Of a stretch of 64,000 nucleotides of DNA, positions 1 through 10,316 are shown in pieces. The position numbers were made by a program, and so were the translations under genes. Below the pieces are notes generated by a model. That model saw only the letters and a program-made list of their open reading frames with translations, ran no database searches and was not told the DNA's origin. Position 1 is the first letter of the stretch; the number at the start of each line of letters is the position of its first letter. Location: contig NC_070573.1 of NCBI RefSeq assembly GCF_026914185.1, forward strand, positions 1,674,001 to 1,738,000, written 5' to 3'. This DNA is from Puccinia triticina. Lineage: Eukaryota; Basidiomycota; Pucciniomycetes; Pucciniales; Pucciniaceae.

Positions 1-431
1 ATGTGTAGCATAGCGTAGCGGCCCACCATAGTTAGAATATTATGATTTTATGGAAGTCAGCTTTGAACACCCTAAATGCTTATGTAGGCTAGTCCTATAT
101 AAGAATACATTGATTTATGCTTCCCTTGCTAAGAAGCATATCTTGATGTAAGCATAGGATTTATGTCCCACTGTCCACCATCCTGATGCTTACATGGCGG
201 GGTCACTGTATGTACATTGGAAAGATTTCATTGATGATTGATTGTCTACATTTGTTCTACATGATACAAGCAATGGAAGTTGTATGGTTGTAAAGTTGGG
301 TTTTGGCTTGTAGTGTATACATGAGTTGTTCTTTTTTTACATGCGCACATTGGACCTTGACAAGTTTTTGAAGTTGGTACAAAGAAGGTCAAAGGAAGAA
401 AATGAAGGAAGAAAGCAAGAAATAAAACTCT

Positions 432-2030
432 CTAGATGTGGAAGGTGGATCGTTTCTGTTTGGGTGCAGGTGTTTCTTCTGATGTGGTCTCAATTGGCCT
501 AATCTTGATGTTCGAAAAGATGACCTGGTCATTTCCAAATAGTTCTCGGGTAGTTTCTGGGACGCCAGTGTTTGCATCACAAGTTCCCCGTTTGACACCA
601 TATTTATCTGCAGGCTTACCAGGGGGGTAGGTGCCATCAAGCCACTGCATCTTGGCTTCTCCATCGTCCCATATACTCATGACAAGAACCATTCCTTGGC
701 TCATTGCTTCTCCCATTCTCTTCATGCCGCCCTTTTTCTCAAAGTCATTTTGATCTCCAGTCATTTTCTTATTTGCAGCACAAAACTTGTCTGACAACAA
801 ATCGGCCTTTCCAAGTCCGTCGACCTTGACCGGTTCGTTCTTGATGACGTTGTTGCCTTGTTTATATATTCGATGGATTTCTGTGAGTTCTCCATTATCG
901 GTTTTGTCGCTGGTAACAAATTGCGTGATCACCGTGAACGGTTTGCTGGTATCCACCTTCTTGCCTTGACCATAGAATTCTGTAGCACCCCAGCGATAAG
1001 AAGCAAAATCACAACCATCTTTGTCGCAAAGTCCGTTGTATCGGTTTGCAGCGGTACCTCCACATTGATCACCAGTACAAGCTGTCGGTTTCACGGACTG
1101 GCAGGTGTGCGTGGTGAAAGCCTGCGCAATTGAGTTGGCTTCCCAAACATCCATTTCTGGACAGCAAGATCCCATGGAACCTTTTCCAACATCTCCTTCC
1201 CCTTGCTTCCAGCCCTTGTTATTAGCCTAAAAGAATCGGTAAGAAAACTGAGTTTGAAGGACTGGTGATTTGCAGTTCAAATATGATGAATGGAAAAGAG
1301 GAATACCATACTCACTTTTCCTTCTATCCATTTAATATCTTGTGGACATTGGGCGTCACAGTAACCGGTGCCATACTTTGCCCCCGCCTTATTGCCAGAG
1401 TGAGTAGACTGACCACCATCCTGTTCCATGGCTGTAAAGTATAGAGCTCCATTGACACCACAATGAAGTTGGGAGACGTCGACATCAAATTCAAATTGCT
1501 TGTTCTTAAGCTTGAACATCTGGTACTTTTCTCCACTACTGTCAAGGAGATACATCCTAGATCCGGCATTGACACCATTGTTATTCTTGGTTACGAACTT
1601 CAGAGTGACAGAGTCTTTTGTAGCCGAGACACCGTATGTACTCGGATAATCTCCAGCACCTTCAATCACTATAAGGCCCGAAATAATGAACAGTTAATCA
1701 ATCAAAAGAATTGAAATAGGGGTTGGTTTGTTGGAAGTAAATATTAAACAAGAACTTACCACATTTTGCTGCACATTCATCACCAGTGCCTGAGCAAGCT
1801 GAAGTCCAGCCTTTATCATCAAAACACTTGGTACCCTGTTCATTTGCATCATGCGTCCAACGCCAATTAGCGTCAATCGTCAGGCTACCAGAAATAGCCT
1901 TGCAGTCTGATCCCTTTCCACATTCTTTTATGGAAAATGGCAGGGGAGTCTCCTGTTGTACTTTCCCTGGAGTTTGGGCCTGGGATGCGGAAAGGAACTG
2001 CAAAAGCAGTAGTAAAGAAAACAGATCCAT
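432..2030 (-). CDS. Secreted glycoside hydrolase family 7 cellulase, copy A
   Basis: GH7 enzymes cleave beta-1,4-glucan chains with retention of configuration, here outside the cell on plant cell-wall cellulose. Three exons were read: 1760-2030, 1316-1668 and 432-1226, separated by GT-AG introns of 91 and 89 bp. Together they encode 472 residues. A signal peptide is clear (about residues 1-19, ending SASQAQ). The family signature FDVDVSQLxCGxNGALYF is present. The catalytic triad sits in CCPEMDVWEAN as Glu232, Asp234 and Glu237. Many paired cysteines follow. The domain has the usual catalytic-core length, but there is no linker or CBM1; the protein ends in a short Lys/Pro/Glu-rich tail. It reads closer to cellobiohydrolase I than to a short endoglucanase, but substrate mode cannot be settled from sequence. 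An almost identical copy lies 9.9 kb away. The start is the first ATG ahead of the signal peptide. Confidence 0.95.
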
Positions 2031-2145
2031 GTGGGAGAACGGCGGCTTCGAAAATCTAGGAATATCTACACGTTTAAACACAGTGAGAATGATTGTATCA
2101 CCTGAGGGATGTCGTGATTCTGAAAATGTTGGGCAAAGATGGCGG

Positions 2146-2154
2146 CTATTTATC
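2146..2154 (-). promoter_or_regulatory. TATA-like box of GH7 copy A
   Basis: On the minus strand GATAAATAG lies about 115-125 bp upstream of the GH7 start codon. The same motif is kept in copy B (12032-12040) although the flanking bases differ slightly. Assignment rests on position and sequence only. Confidence 0.45.
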
Positions 2155-2206
2155 TTCCGGGAACCCCCGCTATCCGAACAAACAAACACATTGGCAAGCT
2201 TCCTCA

Positions 2207-3201
2207 CGGGGCTACGACCTCAATGAAACCAGGTGATAACAGCAGAATGAATAGTAACAGTTGCGGCAACCCGGAGAGCAAGCATCGGTAATCGAGTTGA
2301 CGGAGACCTGGAAAGTTCGGAAACCGGAGTCTGATGTGGAAGCCAGACGGGAGTGTGCCAGCGATGAGGGATACCTGGACTCGGATTGAACCGTAGCACT
2401 TAGCTTGAACCAGCTTGCGACTAATCTCGTGTCGGTAGAACAATGTTCGATCCAGAAGACTGAGCAACTGCATAGAACGACGCGCCTTCGGGGCCCGGGG
2501 GACGACATTACATAATACACACTCCGCAACCGGCGCTCTACGCTCGTCGGCATCAACAACCGGCGCCATGCCTGTGGTCGGCGTCAGATTGCCGGCAACA
2601 TCCGAAGCCTCGCGAGCTCGACAATACCAAGAGGGTAGCCCCAACCTCGAGGCTGAGACACCGGGGATGTCAACGCAACTCCCGGGGATTGCACTCCCGG
2701 TTCTCTTCAATCTATCATTTTTTTGACGGGGGTGACCAACAAATCCCAAGTTTTAACTTTTAGGTGACGACACCCTAAGCTTGGCAATCGTCCGCTGGAC
2801 CAACAGCGCCTTAGACTGTCAGCTGGGAGGGGCGACCGAAAGCTGCTCCGGCGGAGCTTGGGAGGTTGTTGGTCCACAAAATCCCAGCACTTAGACAGGA
2901 CGTCTCGCGCTGCCCGAGAGCAATCTCCCCTGCTGGGGCTCGGATTGATGCCTATGAAACCGCGATCGGAGAGCTTGCACGCACAAATCTGGTTGTTAAC
3001 CGGCGGTCGAGAGGGTCCTCTGTTGATGACCGATTCTGACCGATCGTGGGACGTCCTCTCCCGGGCGCCATCAAGGCCCAGGGCAAGGTCCTCCCGACCG
3101 GCAAGAACTTCATGCCAATGAGGAGCAGGAACAAACAAGTCTCGGGGTGCATGGTCGCTCGAAAGCTGGCAGCTGATGGGTGGTCAATCATGGCCCTTTT
3201 T
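2207..3201. repeat. GC-rich block identical between the duplicate copies, no recognised gene
   Basis: This ~995-bp stretch upstream of GH7 appears base-identical to 12093-13087, whereas the GH7 exons on one side carry several substitutions and the DNA on the other side is much more diverged. Its base composition is richer in G+C than the surroundings. Several open frames of 90-180 codons exist on both strands, but none resembles a known family, and identity alone cannot show they are coding. It may be a gene-conversion tract or a separate repeat. Confidence 0.7.
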
Positions 3202-3280
3202 ACACCGATTTCCTTTGTGCATAGATGGTTTTCACTCACGACCCCCAAAAACTGGAGAGATAACCCCAAAATAAGATAAC

Positions 3281-3780
3281 TATAGAACAACTAGGCGCAG
3301 AGGATCTTTTAAAAGACCAGCGAGTGTCAGGACACGACACGAGACGAACAAGAGAGACGAGCGGGCGAGCACACCTTTTAAAAGACCAGCGAGTGTCAGG
3401 ACACGACACGAGACGAACAAGAGAGACGAGCGGGCGAGCACACCTGATGTGTGAGACGAGAGATGAAACAGAAGTGAAAACTGAATGGATTAATTTCATG
3501 AACATGAGAGAGAGAATAGTGAATGAAATTATTGAACCTTTTAAAAGACCAGCGAGTGTCAGGACACAACACGAGACGAACAAGAGAGACGAGCGGGCGA
3601 GCACACCTGATGTGTGAGACGAGAGATGAAACAGAAGTGAAAACTGAATGAAGAAAAGAGAAATAGGAAACAGTACACAATGACTATTTAACTAACACTC
3701 AATTAGGTTTCACTTAGGTTACATCTCTATTTATCACTACATGACCGGTTGATGAGTATGCTTCTACCAAGATCTCAATA
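3281..3780 (-). repeat. Copia-1 3' LTR
   Basis: This 500-bp LTR is downstream in element orientation. It contains three copies of a ~70-bp unit beginning 'ccttttaaaagaccag' (around 3306, 3374 and 3537 on the plus strand), the first two adjacent. It differs from its partner at about two bases. Confidence 0.95.
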
Positions 3781-3793
3781 CCCTCCCTTGCTC
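3781..3793 (-). other. Copia-1 polypurine tract
   Basis: In element orientation, GAGCAAGGGAGGG ends immediately before the 3' LTR (TATTGAG). The identical tract precedes the 3' LTR of Copia-2. It overlaps the end of the gag-pol stop region. This is the expected primer site for second-strand synthesis. Confidence 0.85.
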
Positions 3794-6700
3794 AAAACCG
3801 GTTGATGTTGAGCTTGACCAGTGAGTCGTGGTGCTTCTTTTTCGCCAGCGCTTTGGTGAGAAAATCTGCAAGTTGGTCGTTGGTGCTGACGTAGTGAGTT
3901 TCAGCACGTCCTTCATTGATGAACTCGCGGATCCAATGATATTTGATTGGGATGTGTTTGGTTCGTTGTTGAAACATGGGATTATTAGCTAGAGCAATAG
4001 CGGATTGATTGTCCACTAATAGAGAAAGTTTTCCGGACAATTTGACGTTGAGAGAGTCGAGGAGGGTGAGAAGCCACTTTGCTTCTTGAGCAGCTTCGAA
4101 GAGAGATATGTATTCGGCCTCAGTTGTTGAAGCCGCAACGACTGGTTGTTTATGCGAGCGCCATGAGATGATGGAGTCATTGAATGTAGCTATGTAACCT
4201 GAGTATGAGTGACGGTCTTGAACGTCGTTGGCCCAGTCAGCATCGGAGAAGACCTTCATGCTGTTGAACTCTGATCTTCCATTGAGAAGAACTCCATGAT
4301 TGCGAGTGCCTGATAGGTACCGAAGAAGCTGTATTATTGCCCTCCAGTGAGTTATCCCTGGAGACTCAAGATGTTGAGACAATTGTGATATGGCGAACGC
4401 AATATCCGGACGCGTGCAGACTGCCAGATACATGAGCATGCCAACAGAACGACGGTAATTCGCGCCGATGCGTTCGAACTGCTGACGTTCAAAAGGTGTG
4501 GACTTGCTTAGCTGAGTGTTGGGAACCATCGGAACTGAGGTTTGCCGGACATCTAGCATATTGTGGTCCGCTAGAACTTTGACCAGATACGCCTCCTGCG
4601 AGAGATAAAGCTGCTTGTCGCCAACAGGAGCCACTTTGACTCCCAGAAGATGCCTTAATTCACCGATATCTTCCATCTTGAATCGAGCCGAAATGAGATC
4701 TTTGAACTGCTGAACATCGGGACTGACGATGACCATATCGTCCACGTAGACGTGTACGAAGCAAACCCATGATGGTGAGTTACTGATGAAGAGACATGGA
4801 TCGGCTGGAGATGGTCGGAAGTCGATAGATTTAAAGAAATTAGCCAGAGCGGAGTACCAAACCCTAGGAGCCTGACAAAGACCATAAATGGCCTTCTTCA
4901 GACAAAGACAGTGACCTGGAGGTACGGCCAATCCAGCCGGTGCACGCAGATACACCTCTTCTTCCAAGTCTCCATTCAGAAAAGCATTCTTTGCATCCAT
5001 CTGATGGACTTGATAGCCTCGAGACAGGCCAACTGTGACAACCGTGCAAAGGGCCGCGAATCTTCCAGTCGGAGCATAGGTGTGAAGGATGTCCTCTGCC
5101 GCTTGAAGAGACCCCTGAGCACATAATCGCGCCTTGAATTTTGACACGTTGCCGTCCTCGTTGAGTTTCTTCCGGAATACCCAGATCGTCCCGAGGAGTT
5201 GATGGTCACGCGGTATGCAAACTATTTCCCACACCCCCAGATCAGCCATGGCCGATAGTTCGAGATTTATTGCCGCTCTCCACTGTTCAGCCTCGCCAGA
5301 AGCCATCGCTTGGTTGTATGTTTGAGGAACCCCCACCGAGATGTAGGCTATAGCATGAATATCTGGATCTGGGTGAAGATGATCCAGCATGAAACCATCT
5401 AGACGATCAAGGATGCAAATGTTTGCCCGTCGTCGGTGTTCGAGAATGTTGGATTCATCAATGGCGGAAAAGATATCTTTCGGGGCTTTGTCCGGTGCAA
5501 GAACAATGTCCCAGCCGGGCTTAGGCCTGGGTTGATTTTCAACGACTGCATTATTTGGAGCCATGGGAACGGGATTGGGTGGGTTGGCGATTTCTGATTC
5601 GACCAAGTCCTTTGGATCAAAATCGTCTGAATTTGACTCTGATTGACCGTCGTCTTGAGTTTCGTTGGACTCAGGAATCAGAGGAGATTGCTTGAGTTCT
5701 TCAAATTCTGCGGGATCCAGAGAGTCGACGTGCTCAGAGAGATCAGCTGAGGAGAAAAGGGAGACTCCTGGGAAGTCTGTTTTGTCAAAAGTGACATCAT
5801 GGCAGCGCTCAACCTTCCCTCCTGGAAGTAGAATGCGCCAGTTATGCATTCCCAGCTGATACCCAACCATCAAACCTCTTTTTGCGGTGTCACCAAATTT
5901 TCCGTCTCTGAGCTTCTTCGGAATATTGACATAGGCCTTGCAACCAAATGGACGGAGCCGTGAGATGTCAAAAGGAGAGCCAAACCACAGTTCGTGAGGC
6001 GTCTTCCATTTTAGTTTACGAACGGGAGTGATGTTCTCAAGGAAAACTGCTGTCGAAACGGCTTCGCCCCAGTACTCAGCAGGAAGTTTGGCCTGCTTGA
6101 GAAGTGCTCGAGCCTTCTCACTGGTGGTCCGATTGCCCCTTTCGGCGACCGCGTTCTGCTGAGGAGTGTACGGCGCAGTGACATGGATGTTGGCGCCTTT
6201 TGATTTGAGAAACTCAGTGAATTCTCTTGAATTGAATTCGCCTCCACTGTCAAAGATGACGTTCTTTATTGGACGACCGTGAATTGTTGTAACATTGTGA
6301 TAGTATTCAACAAACTTTGAGAAAGTATCTGATTTAGAAGTGATGATGAAAACATGACGATAGCGTGTGAACCAGTCGGTGAGTTTGAAATAGTAGAAAC
6401 CACCACCAAACGAAGAGGGTGTAATTTTTCCACTCAGGTCCATATAGACCGATTCAAGTGGATGAGAGGCTTCAGGGAGATGAGATGGAAAGACAAGACG
6501 GTGAGATTTAGAGATCGAACAAGCGTCGCACTTGATCTTAGGAGCCGAAATGCCGAACATTCGCTTCAGTGCCTCGTTGCTGCAGTGACCGGCACGTCTA
6601 TGGAGAAGATTGGCGTCAGTGATTGCTGAAACACGAGCCGACGGAGATGGCGAAGACGGACCTTCATGAGTCGTGGTTAAGTGAACCATGCAGGTGCCCC

Positions 6701-7859
6701 CAATAACAGATGCTTTGAAAACAACCTCGCCTTCTCGGATCAGTACGAAGGATGATGTGCCTGTTCTTTTGATTTCACATCCGCGTTCGAAGAGACGCCC
6801 GAGACTGATGAGTGTCGCACTGAGACCAGGAACATGAAGCGCTTTCAGAGGGATAATCTTCTTGTTTTCGGCAATGATGTTGACAAAGCCGCTCCCGCAT
6901 ACTTCAAGACTATGGCCATCAGCGAGTTCTACTTGACTAGACTTGGATCGGTAGTCCTTGAAGAGTGACTTGTTGGTGAACATGTGATGCGAGGCACCGC
7001 TGTCCAGGTAGCACATGTTAGGTGTGCCAATAGCTGCGAAAGCTTTGATGGTGCAACGCAGACCATTGCCTGTTGATCTTGATTCGCCGCTGTCTGATTC
7101 ATCCGCTTGCGCTGTGTTCGCATTCTTTTTGAGTTGCCAGCATCCTTTTTCAGAGTGGCCACATTTCGGGTTATGCTTTCCACCTGAGCAGAATTCTCTC
7201 TTGGTTTGCTTGCCTTTTCCTTTTGATGAGGCGGCCATCGCGGTGTCTTCGGTCTTGATGTTGACCGAGGTTAAGCTAGCATTTTGACGTGTGTTGTCGA
7301 GTGCTTTGAGGACTTGCTCAATGGTTAAGGGTCTTTGTGCGTAAAGAAGATCCCTTGCTGTCGCGTACTTTTGAGGGAGTTTGAGAACGATGGTCTCCGC
7401 GATGTATGTCTCTTTGATGTCGAGTTCTGGCCCTGTGAATTTCATGCCGGCCGAGGTCATAATTTTGATGTGCTGGTTGACGCTATCAAGGTAGTTGGCT
7501 AGATCAGGTTTGTAAGGAGCCGCCATAAATTCATTATAGACTTTGGATTGATTACCCTCAGTCTTTGCCTCGTAATGATCGGTCAGAAGTTTCCAGAGCT
7601 CAACTGGATTTTCTTCATTGGTGTCAGTGACAAACCGGTTGAAGTTGCTGATCCCCATGTGAGAGAGGAGGATACCGGCTGTTTTTGATCGATTGAGGTT
7701 AAACTGAAGTAATCCAGCAGCATCGGTACCAGCAGGAGCTACAGAGGTCGTCAAGTATGTTTTAAATCCAAGCTGTTGACAATATCCGAGGATCTTTTGC
7801 TTCCAAGTCGGAAAATCGACTTTAGCAAGATCAGGGATTTGATTCTTAGACTCAGACAT
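3792..7859 (-). CDS. Copia-1 Gag-Pol polyprotein, uninterrupted
   Basis: One frame of 1355 codons encodes all parts needed for retrotransposition in the order Gag, protease, integrase, reverse transcriptase, RNase H, which defines the Copia superfamily. An atypical zinc knuckle (Cys-rich, with GH and a final Cys) lies at residues 224-241. The protease active site is Asp286 in LDSGAS. An HHCC zinc module lies at about 420-460. The integrase triad is Asp474, Asp537 and Glu573, with exactly 35 residues between the last two (DD35E). The reverse transcriptase YVDD box is at 1038-1041, and RNase H motifs SDADW and STTEAEY follow. All key residues are present. There is no frameshift between gag and pol, so ratio control must come from another mechanism. 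Length equals that of the broken Copia-2 frame. Confidence 0.97.
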   Translation of the reverse strand: MSESKNQIPDLAKVDFPTWKQKILGYCQQLGFKTYLTTSVAPAGTDAAGLLQFNLNRSKTAGILLSHMGISNFNRFVTDTNEENPVELWKLLTDHYEAKTEGNQSKVYNEFMAAPYKPDLANYLDSVNQHIKIMTSAGMKFTGPELDIKETYIAETIVLKLPQKYATARDLLYAQRPLTIEQVLKALDNTRQNASLTSVNIKTEDTAMAASSKGKGKQTKREFCSGGKHNPKCGHSEKGCWQLKKNANTAQADESDSGESRSTGNGLRCTIKAFAAIGTPNMCYLDSGASHHMFTNKSLFKDYRSKSSQVELADGHSLEVCGSGFVNIIAENKKIIPLKALHVPGLSATLISLGRLFERGCEIKRTGTSSFVLIREGEVVFKASVIGGTCMVHLTTTHEGPSSPSPSARVSAITDANLLHRRAGHCSNEALKRMFGISAPKIKCDACSISKSHRLVFPSHLPEASHPLESVYMDLSGKITPSSFGGGFYYFKLTDWFTRYRHVFIITSKSDTFSKFVEYYHNVTTIHGRPIKNVIFDSGGEFNSREFTEFLKSKGANIHVTAPYTPQQNAVAERGNRTTSEKARALLKQAKLPAEYWGEAVSTAVFLENITPVRKLKWKTPHELWFGSPFDISRLRPFGCKAYVNIPKKLRDGKFGDTAKRGLMVGYQLGMHNWRILLPGGKVERCHDVTFDKTDFPGVSLFSSADLSEHVDSLDPAEFEELKQSPLIPESNETQDDGQSESNSDDFDPKDLVESEIANPPNPVPMAPNNAVVENQPRPKPGWDIVLAPDKAPKDIFSAIDESNILEHRRRANICILDRLDGFMLDHLHPDPDIHAIAYISVGVPQTYNQAMASGEAEQWRAAINLELSAMADLGVWEIVCIPRDHQLLGTIWVFRKKLNEDGNVSKFKARLCAQGSLQAAEDILHTYAPTGRFAALCTVVTVGLSRGYQVHQMDAKNAFLNGDLEEEVYLRAPAGLAVPPGHCLCLKKAIYGLCQAPRVWYSALANFFKSIDFRPSPADPCLFISNSPSWVCFVHVYVDDMVIVSPDVQQFKDLISARFKMEDIGELRHLLGVKVAPVGDKQLYLSQEAYLVKVLADHNMLDVRQTSVPMVPNTQLSKSTPFERQQFERIGANYRRSVGMLMYLAVCTRPDIAFAISQLSQHLESPGITHWRAIIQLLRYLSGTRNHGVLLNGRSEFNSMKVFSDADWANDVQDRHSYSGYIATFNDSIISWRSHKQPVVAASTTEAEYISLFEAAQEAKWLLTLLDSLNVKLSGKLSLLVDNQSAIALANNPMFQQRTKHIPIKYHWIREFINEGRAETHYVSTNDQLADFLTKALAKKKHHDSLVKLNINRF

Positions 7860-7910
7860 GATAGCAGGGATTTCGGTCGTGTGATAATAAGCGCGTCCTC
7901 AGAGTTAGGA

Positions 7911-7926
7911 CTCTGGGCTCATAACC
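7911..7926 (-). other. Copia-1 primer-binding site (initiator tRNA-Met anticodon arm)
   Basis: Directly after the 5' LTR, in element orientation, reads GGTTATGAGCCCAGAG. It is complementary to the anticodon stem-loop of eukaryotic initiator tRNA-Met (CUCAUAA loop), not to a tRNA 3' end. Drosophila copia is primed the same way by a cleaved 5' half-tRNA. Confidence 0.8.
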
Positions 7927-8426
7927 TATAGAACAACTAGGCGCAGAGGATCTTTTAAAAGACCAGCGAGTGTCAGGACACGACACGAGACGAACAAGAG
8001 AGACGAGCGGGCGAGCACACCTTTTAAAAGACCAGCAAGTGTCAGGACACGACACGAGACGAACAAGAGAGACGAGCGGGCGAGCACACCTGATGTGTGA
8101 GACGAGAGATGAAACAGAAGTGAAAACTGAATGGATTAATTTCATGAACATGAGAGAGAGAATAGTGAATGAAATTATTGAACCTTTTAAAAGACCAGCG
8201 AGTGTCAGGACACAACACGAGACGAACAAGAGAGACGAGCGGGCGAGCACACCTGATGTGTGAGACGAGAGATGAAACAGAAGTGAAAACTGAATGAAGA
8301 AAAGAGAAATAGGAAACAGTACACGATGACTATTTAACTAACACTCAATTAGGTTTCACTTAGGTTACATCTCTATTTATCACTACATGACCGGTTGATG
8401 AGTATGCTTCTACCAAGATCTCAATA
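7927..8426 (-). repeat. Copia-1 5' LTR
   Basis: This 500-bp LTR is nearly identical to 3281-3780. Observed differences are G/A in one 'gaccagc[g/a]agtg' unit and A/G in 'cagtacac[a/g]atg'. It would drive transcription leftward through gag-pol. Confidence 0.95.
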
Positions 8427-8431
8427 ATAAC

Positions 8432-8973
8432 GTCTCCGCAACCCCTTCAAGACGTCCTGTGATGGTTGCGGGAACCAACGGTTTGGCCAGGAGATTATGA
8501 ACAGTTGTTAAACGTTTCTTCAATATTTAACCCGGGTTTGGGTGGGATGAGGTGCTTTCCCAACATTGTGAAGGTTTGGTGCCCTTCCACAGTACATGAA
8601 CACGCAAGAAATTCTTTTTGTCTTGAGGATATCAGGGGAACAACTCCGAAATTGGAGAAAACCCTCCCAACAACAATCATGATCAAGAACTTCGGTCCCT
8701 GGACAGTCGCCGCAATAAATAACTGATATTTCTGAGCTTTGGATTGATTGAAATTGGTTGAAGCTCAGTATTATAAAGTACCAAAAGGAAAGACACAACG
8801 AGACCTAGCCAAAAAAAAAGGGATAGACAAGAGTATACCACTGCCCTGTTCCAACAGCGTGTACTGCATAACCTGCAAACCTGTAACATCATGTGAGTTT
8901 TTATGTGGAAGCAAAAGAGGTACTCCAGAAGAAACCTAACATAGATTTTCAAAAAAAGAGAAGCAAAGTAAAA
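8432..8973. repeat. Right-hand remainder of duplication copy A, no recognised gene
   Basis: Matches 13152-13664 with many substitutions and small indels, much more diverged than the GH7 part. Short open frames occur on both strands but are not conserved as intact pairs between the copies. I see no coding function. Confidence 0.75.
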
Positions 8974-9016
8974 ATCATACAATTTTCAATACACAAAATC
9001 ATAAAATCTTTCATAT

Positions 9017-9374
9017 GTACAGCTAACGCGGAAAAGCTTGCGGCCAGCTTTTGGACCGCTGATTTCAGCCTCAAAGCCTGTATGGCTCCTGTACGTCAGG
9101 AATGCCATCAGAAGAAAAAACCTATTTTCTTTGTTTTCCACTTTTGGGCCTCAAGGGCCCCACCATTGGATTCCTGGAGCAATTTTATGTCGATCCGGCC
9201 CATTGCCGCTCTTGCCTCCCTCACCCCTTGCCCGGCCCGGCACCCATGTCAAGCAAAACCAGCCGGGCGAACGGGTTTTGACTGCCTGTACAGGGAAGCT
9301 GTACAGGCCTGTGGCTGAAATGCAGAAGTCATTTCGGCCACAAAATTTGGCAAGCTTTTCCGCATTAGCTGTAC
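9017..9374. mobile_element. Short inverted-repeat element (MITE-like), 358 bp
   Basis: Both ends carry a ~24-bp inverted repeat starting GTACAGCTAA and running through GCGGAAAAGCTTG with one mismatch. The interior contains a second palindrome, CCTGTACAG...CTGTACAGG. There is no coding capacity. No convincing target duplication was found, so the exact ends and superfamily are uncertain. Confidence 0.65.
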
Positions 9375-9397
9375 CATTCTATAAATGTTGCTGTGAT

Positions 9398-9475
9398 TTG
9401 AGTGTTTGGATGGAACATATTTTTTTCAGCTTAAAATTCTAAGCTGAAAAAAATATGTACCATCCAAACACTCAA
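9398..9475. repeat. Near-perfect 78-bp hairpin (foldback)
   Basis: The left half, from 'ttgagtgtttggatgg', is the reverse complement of the right half, ending 'ccatccaaacactcaa', with a loop of a few bases. It sits next to the 9017-9374 element and may be a minimal snapback element. Confidence 0.75.
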
Positions 9476-9905
9476 TGGGCCAGCTACGCTAACCATAGCG
9501 TTAGCGTGGGGTAGCGTAGCAGAATTCTGCTAACTTTTAGTGTAGCGTTAGCAGAATTGCGCCGTCTCCGCGCTAACGCTACGCGCACAGGGTGCGCAGC
9601 TGATTTAGCTGTTAGAGTAGCATTGGCGCAGATGCAAGCAATTGCACTAACACTACACACAGAGGGCGCCAAATAGCCCGCGCTACGCTGCGCTGCAGCG
9701 TTTTTTTTTTGCGAAAAGCGCTGTAGCGTAGCGTAGCCTAGCGTAGCCTAGCGACTGTAGCGGCGCGCTAACGCTAACATAGAATTGGCGTGCTGTTAGC
9801 GCCGCTGAAAATTAGTGCAGCACAGCGGCGCTAAAAGTGCGCTAACGCTATTCAAAATTGGCGGGCGCTTCTTGCCGCTATGCTAACGTGTAGCATAGCG
9901 TAGCG
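9476..9905. repeat. GCTAACGCTA / TAGCGTAGCG-rich repeat at the duplication junction
   Basis: Short overlapping palindromic motifs (GCTAACGCTA, TAGCGTAGCG, AGCGTTAGCG) fill about 430 bp. The end of this cluster, GTGTAGCATAGCGTAGCGG, is exactly where copy B begins, and the same words occur at positions 3-21 where copy A begins. The repeat therefore borders both duplicates. Confidence 0.7.
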
Positions 9906-10316
9906 GCCCACCATAGTTAGAATATTATGATTTTATGGAAGTCAACTTTGAACACCCTAAATGCTTATGTAGGCTAGTCCTATATAAGAATACATTGATT
10001 TATGCTTCCCTTGCTAAGAAGCATACCTCAATGTAAGCATAGGATTTATGTCTCACTGTCCACCATCCTGATGCTTACATGGCGGGGTCACTGCATGTAC
10101 ATTGGAAAGCTTTCTTTTGTGATTGATTGTCTACATTTGTGCTACATGATTCAATTAATGGAAGTTGTATGGTTGTAAAGTTGGGTTTTGGCTTGTAATA
10201 TATACATGAGTTGTTCTTTTTTTACATGCGCACATTGGACCTTGACAAGTTTTTGAAGTTGGTACAAAGAAGGTCAAAGGAAGAAAATGAAGGAAGAAAG
10301 CAAGAAATAAAACTCT

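Larger units (their letters stand above)
3281..8426 (-). mobile_element. Intact Ty1/Copia LTR retrotransposon (Copia-1)
   Basis: Two 500-bp LTRs (3281-3780 and 7927-8426) flank a single gag-pol frame, a primer-binding site and a polypurine tract. A 5-bp target duplication ATAAC (GTTAT in element orientation) lies at 3276-3280 and 8427-8431. The other duplication copy keeps the unoccupied site at 13147-13151, which proves both ends. The two LTRs differ at only about two positions and the polyprotein has no stop or frameshift, so the insertion is recent and may still be mobile. LTR ends are TATTGAG...TCTATA rather than TG...CA. Confidence 0.97.
3..8973. repeat. Segmental duplication, copy A (interrupted by Copia-1)
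   Basis: Positions 3-3280 plus 8432-8973 match 9888-13664, in the same orientation, at an offset of 9885 (9886 after a 1-bp insertion near 12010). The left end lies at or beyond the window edge. Homology stops at the words 'agcaaagtaaa' (8973 and 13664). Identity is uneven. It is high over the GH7 gene, apparently complete over 2207-3201, then clearly lower from 3202 onward. The block carries the GH7 gene plus about 1.2 kb of flanking DNA in which no gene was recognised. Copia-1 splits this copy at a GTTAT target that is still empty in copy B. Confidence 0.93.

Noticed and set aside
2204..2749. 181-codon minus-strand frame conserved in both duplicate copies
   Set aside because: Conservation is explained by near-total DNA identity of the block. 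No family resemblance, and opposite-strand frames are equally conserved.
3046..3279. Short plus-strand frame containing VLPTGKNF, reminiscent of a CobN/magnesium-chelatase motif
   Set aside because: Only eight residues resemble the motif, the rest of the frame does not align, and the surrounding frames contain stops. Probably chance.
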